From Clostridia bacterium (GTDB lineage Bacteria > Bacillota > Clostridia > Oscillospirales > Acutalibacteraceae), in contig JAFQEL010000031.1 in NCBI GenBank assembly GCA_017399065.1, positions 1 to 64,000 of the forward strand: a DNA stretch of 64,000 nucleotides, in the 5' to 3' direction. This document shows, piece after piece, positions 63,681 through 64,000 of this stretch. How positions within the stretch are numbered: the first letter of the stretch is position 1; each line of letters opens with the position of its first letter. The notes beneath the pieces are model-generated. The model searched no databases. It saw nothing but the letters and a program-made list of their open reading frames with translations, and was not told the DNA's origin. The position numbers were made by a program, and so were the translations under genes.

Positions 63681-64000
63681 TCGTCTTCCCCCCATATGCT
63701 GTCAATAAGCTGCTGAGAAAACTCAAGCTGTTCTTCGCTCATAGGTCTGTTGTTCTGCTGCTCAAAAAGCTCGCAGAAAAGCTGAAGCTTTGTTTTGGCT
63801 TCAATATTCTCAGCCGTATCTATTCGATTGTTGTTTCTTGTGCGGGTATTGTCATAGTCGATCTTCATCAGATTCGGATAAATGATGCGCAGTTTGCCTA
63901 TTGCATCCGGGATATCGTTTTCATCAGTGAGAGTGATATGCATATAGTCATCCGTGTTTGTATTCCGATAATTTTCCTTAAGGACAATTTCGTCAAACTT
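63677..64000 (-). CDS. sbcD: Exonuclease subunit SbcD, C-terminal part (5' end outside window)
   Basis: The last 107 codons of the metallophosphatase nuclease SbcD, open to the window edge. DDYMHITLTDENDIPDAIGK and LRIIYPNLMKIDYDN are its C-terminal capping-domain features. The stop overlaps the sbcC start by ATGA, so the two are translated together. The catalytic metal-binding domain is beyond the window. Confidence 0.93.
   Translation of the reverse strand, partial: KFDEIVLKENYRNTNTDDYMHITLTDENDIPDAIGKLRIIYPNLMKIDYDNTRTRNNNRIDTAENIEAKTKLQLFCELFEQQNNRPMSEEQLEFSQQLIDSIWGEDE

Noticed and set aside
1-64000. tRNA genes, CRISPR arrays, intact transposases
   Set aside because: I searched by eye for TTCGAnTC arms, regular short repeats and transposase motifs and found none that I could support.

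Overview
The window looks like a chromosomal segment of a low-to-mid GC Gram-positive anaerobe, most likely a gut-type Clostridia (Ruminococcaceae/Oscillospiraceae). The signs are an SRP RNA followed by dnaX-ybaB-recR as in Firmicutes, an anaerobic ribonucleotide reductase (nrdDG) under an NrdR-type promoter, a cotJABC spore-coat operon, an LCP-family wall protein, several ECF sigma/anti-sigma pairs, and many TTG/GTG starts behind strong Shine-Dalgarno sequences. The species assignment is inference.

Layout. 1-8.3 kb is housekeeping: the end of tuf, SRP RNA, dnaX-ybaB-recR, a PlsC-type acyltransferase on the minus strand, a PH-like membrane protein, then hom and lysC (lysC carries a well-formed internal start for a beta subunit). 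8.3-8.7 kb holds two tandem copies of a ~147-base imperfect palindrome. gyrA, an LCP protein and a GH38 alpha-mannosidase follow (8.7-15.9 kb). 16.0-17.8 kb is an AT-rich patch with an ECF sigma/anti-sigma pair, a small membrane ORF and a perfect 24-bp palindrome. 17.8-27.8 kb carries nrdDG, a secreted PI-PLC-like protein, a patatin, an acyltransferase-3, cotJABC and a second ECF sigma unit.

28-61 kb is a glycan and amino-sugar region. It has a MurNAc/GlcNAc kinase with murQ, a GH84 divergent from an OGA-type GNAT, four neutral-ceramidase-like paralogues (two at 32-35 kb, two at 45.8-49 kb), NamZ, a DUF1349 protein, two GH78-like enzymes, GH42, an MGH1-like glycosidase, a Gfo/Idh/MocA oxidoreductase and an N-acetylneuraminate lyase-like aldolase. 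In its middle is a minus-strand cluster (39.0-45.7 kb): a second OGA-type GNAT, an unrecognised Rossmann-like enzyme, a KdsB-type CMP-ulosonate synthetase, a cytoplasmic BNR/sialidase-like protein and two paralogous polytopic membrane proteins that I cannot assign. This is the best candidate for an undescribed system, possibly uptake and processing of a sialic-acid-like or ulosonic acid. The window closes with sbcC and the 3' part of sbcD.

How it fits together. NamZ, the MurNAc/GlcNAc kinase and MurQ form a coherent peptidoglycan-sugar salvage set. The lyase, the sialidase-like protein and KdsB point to ulosonic acids. The ceramidase-like proteins keep the zinc-ligand pattern of neutral ceramidases but appear to lack the catalytic serine motif, and they sit close to the OGA-type GNAT genes at both loci, so they are probably part of the same glycan/glycolipid programme with a changed chemistry. 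Gene remnants at 27.9, 36.5 and 52.4 kb show that the region has been rearranged.
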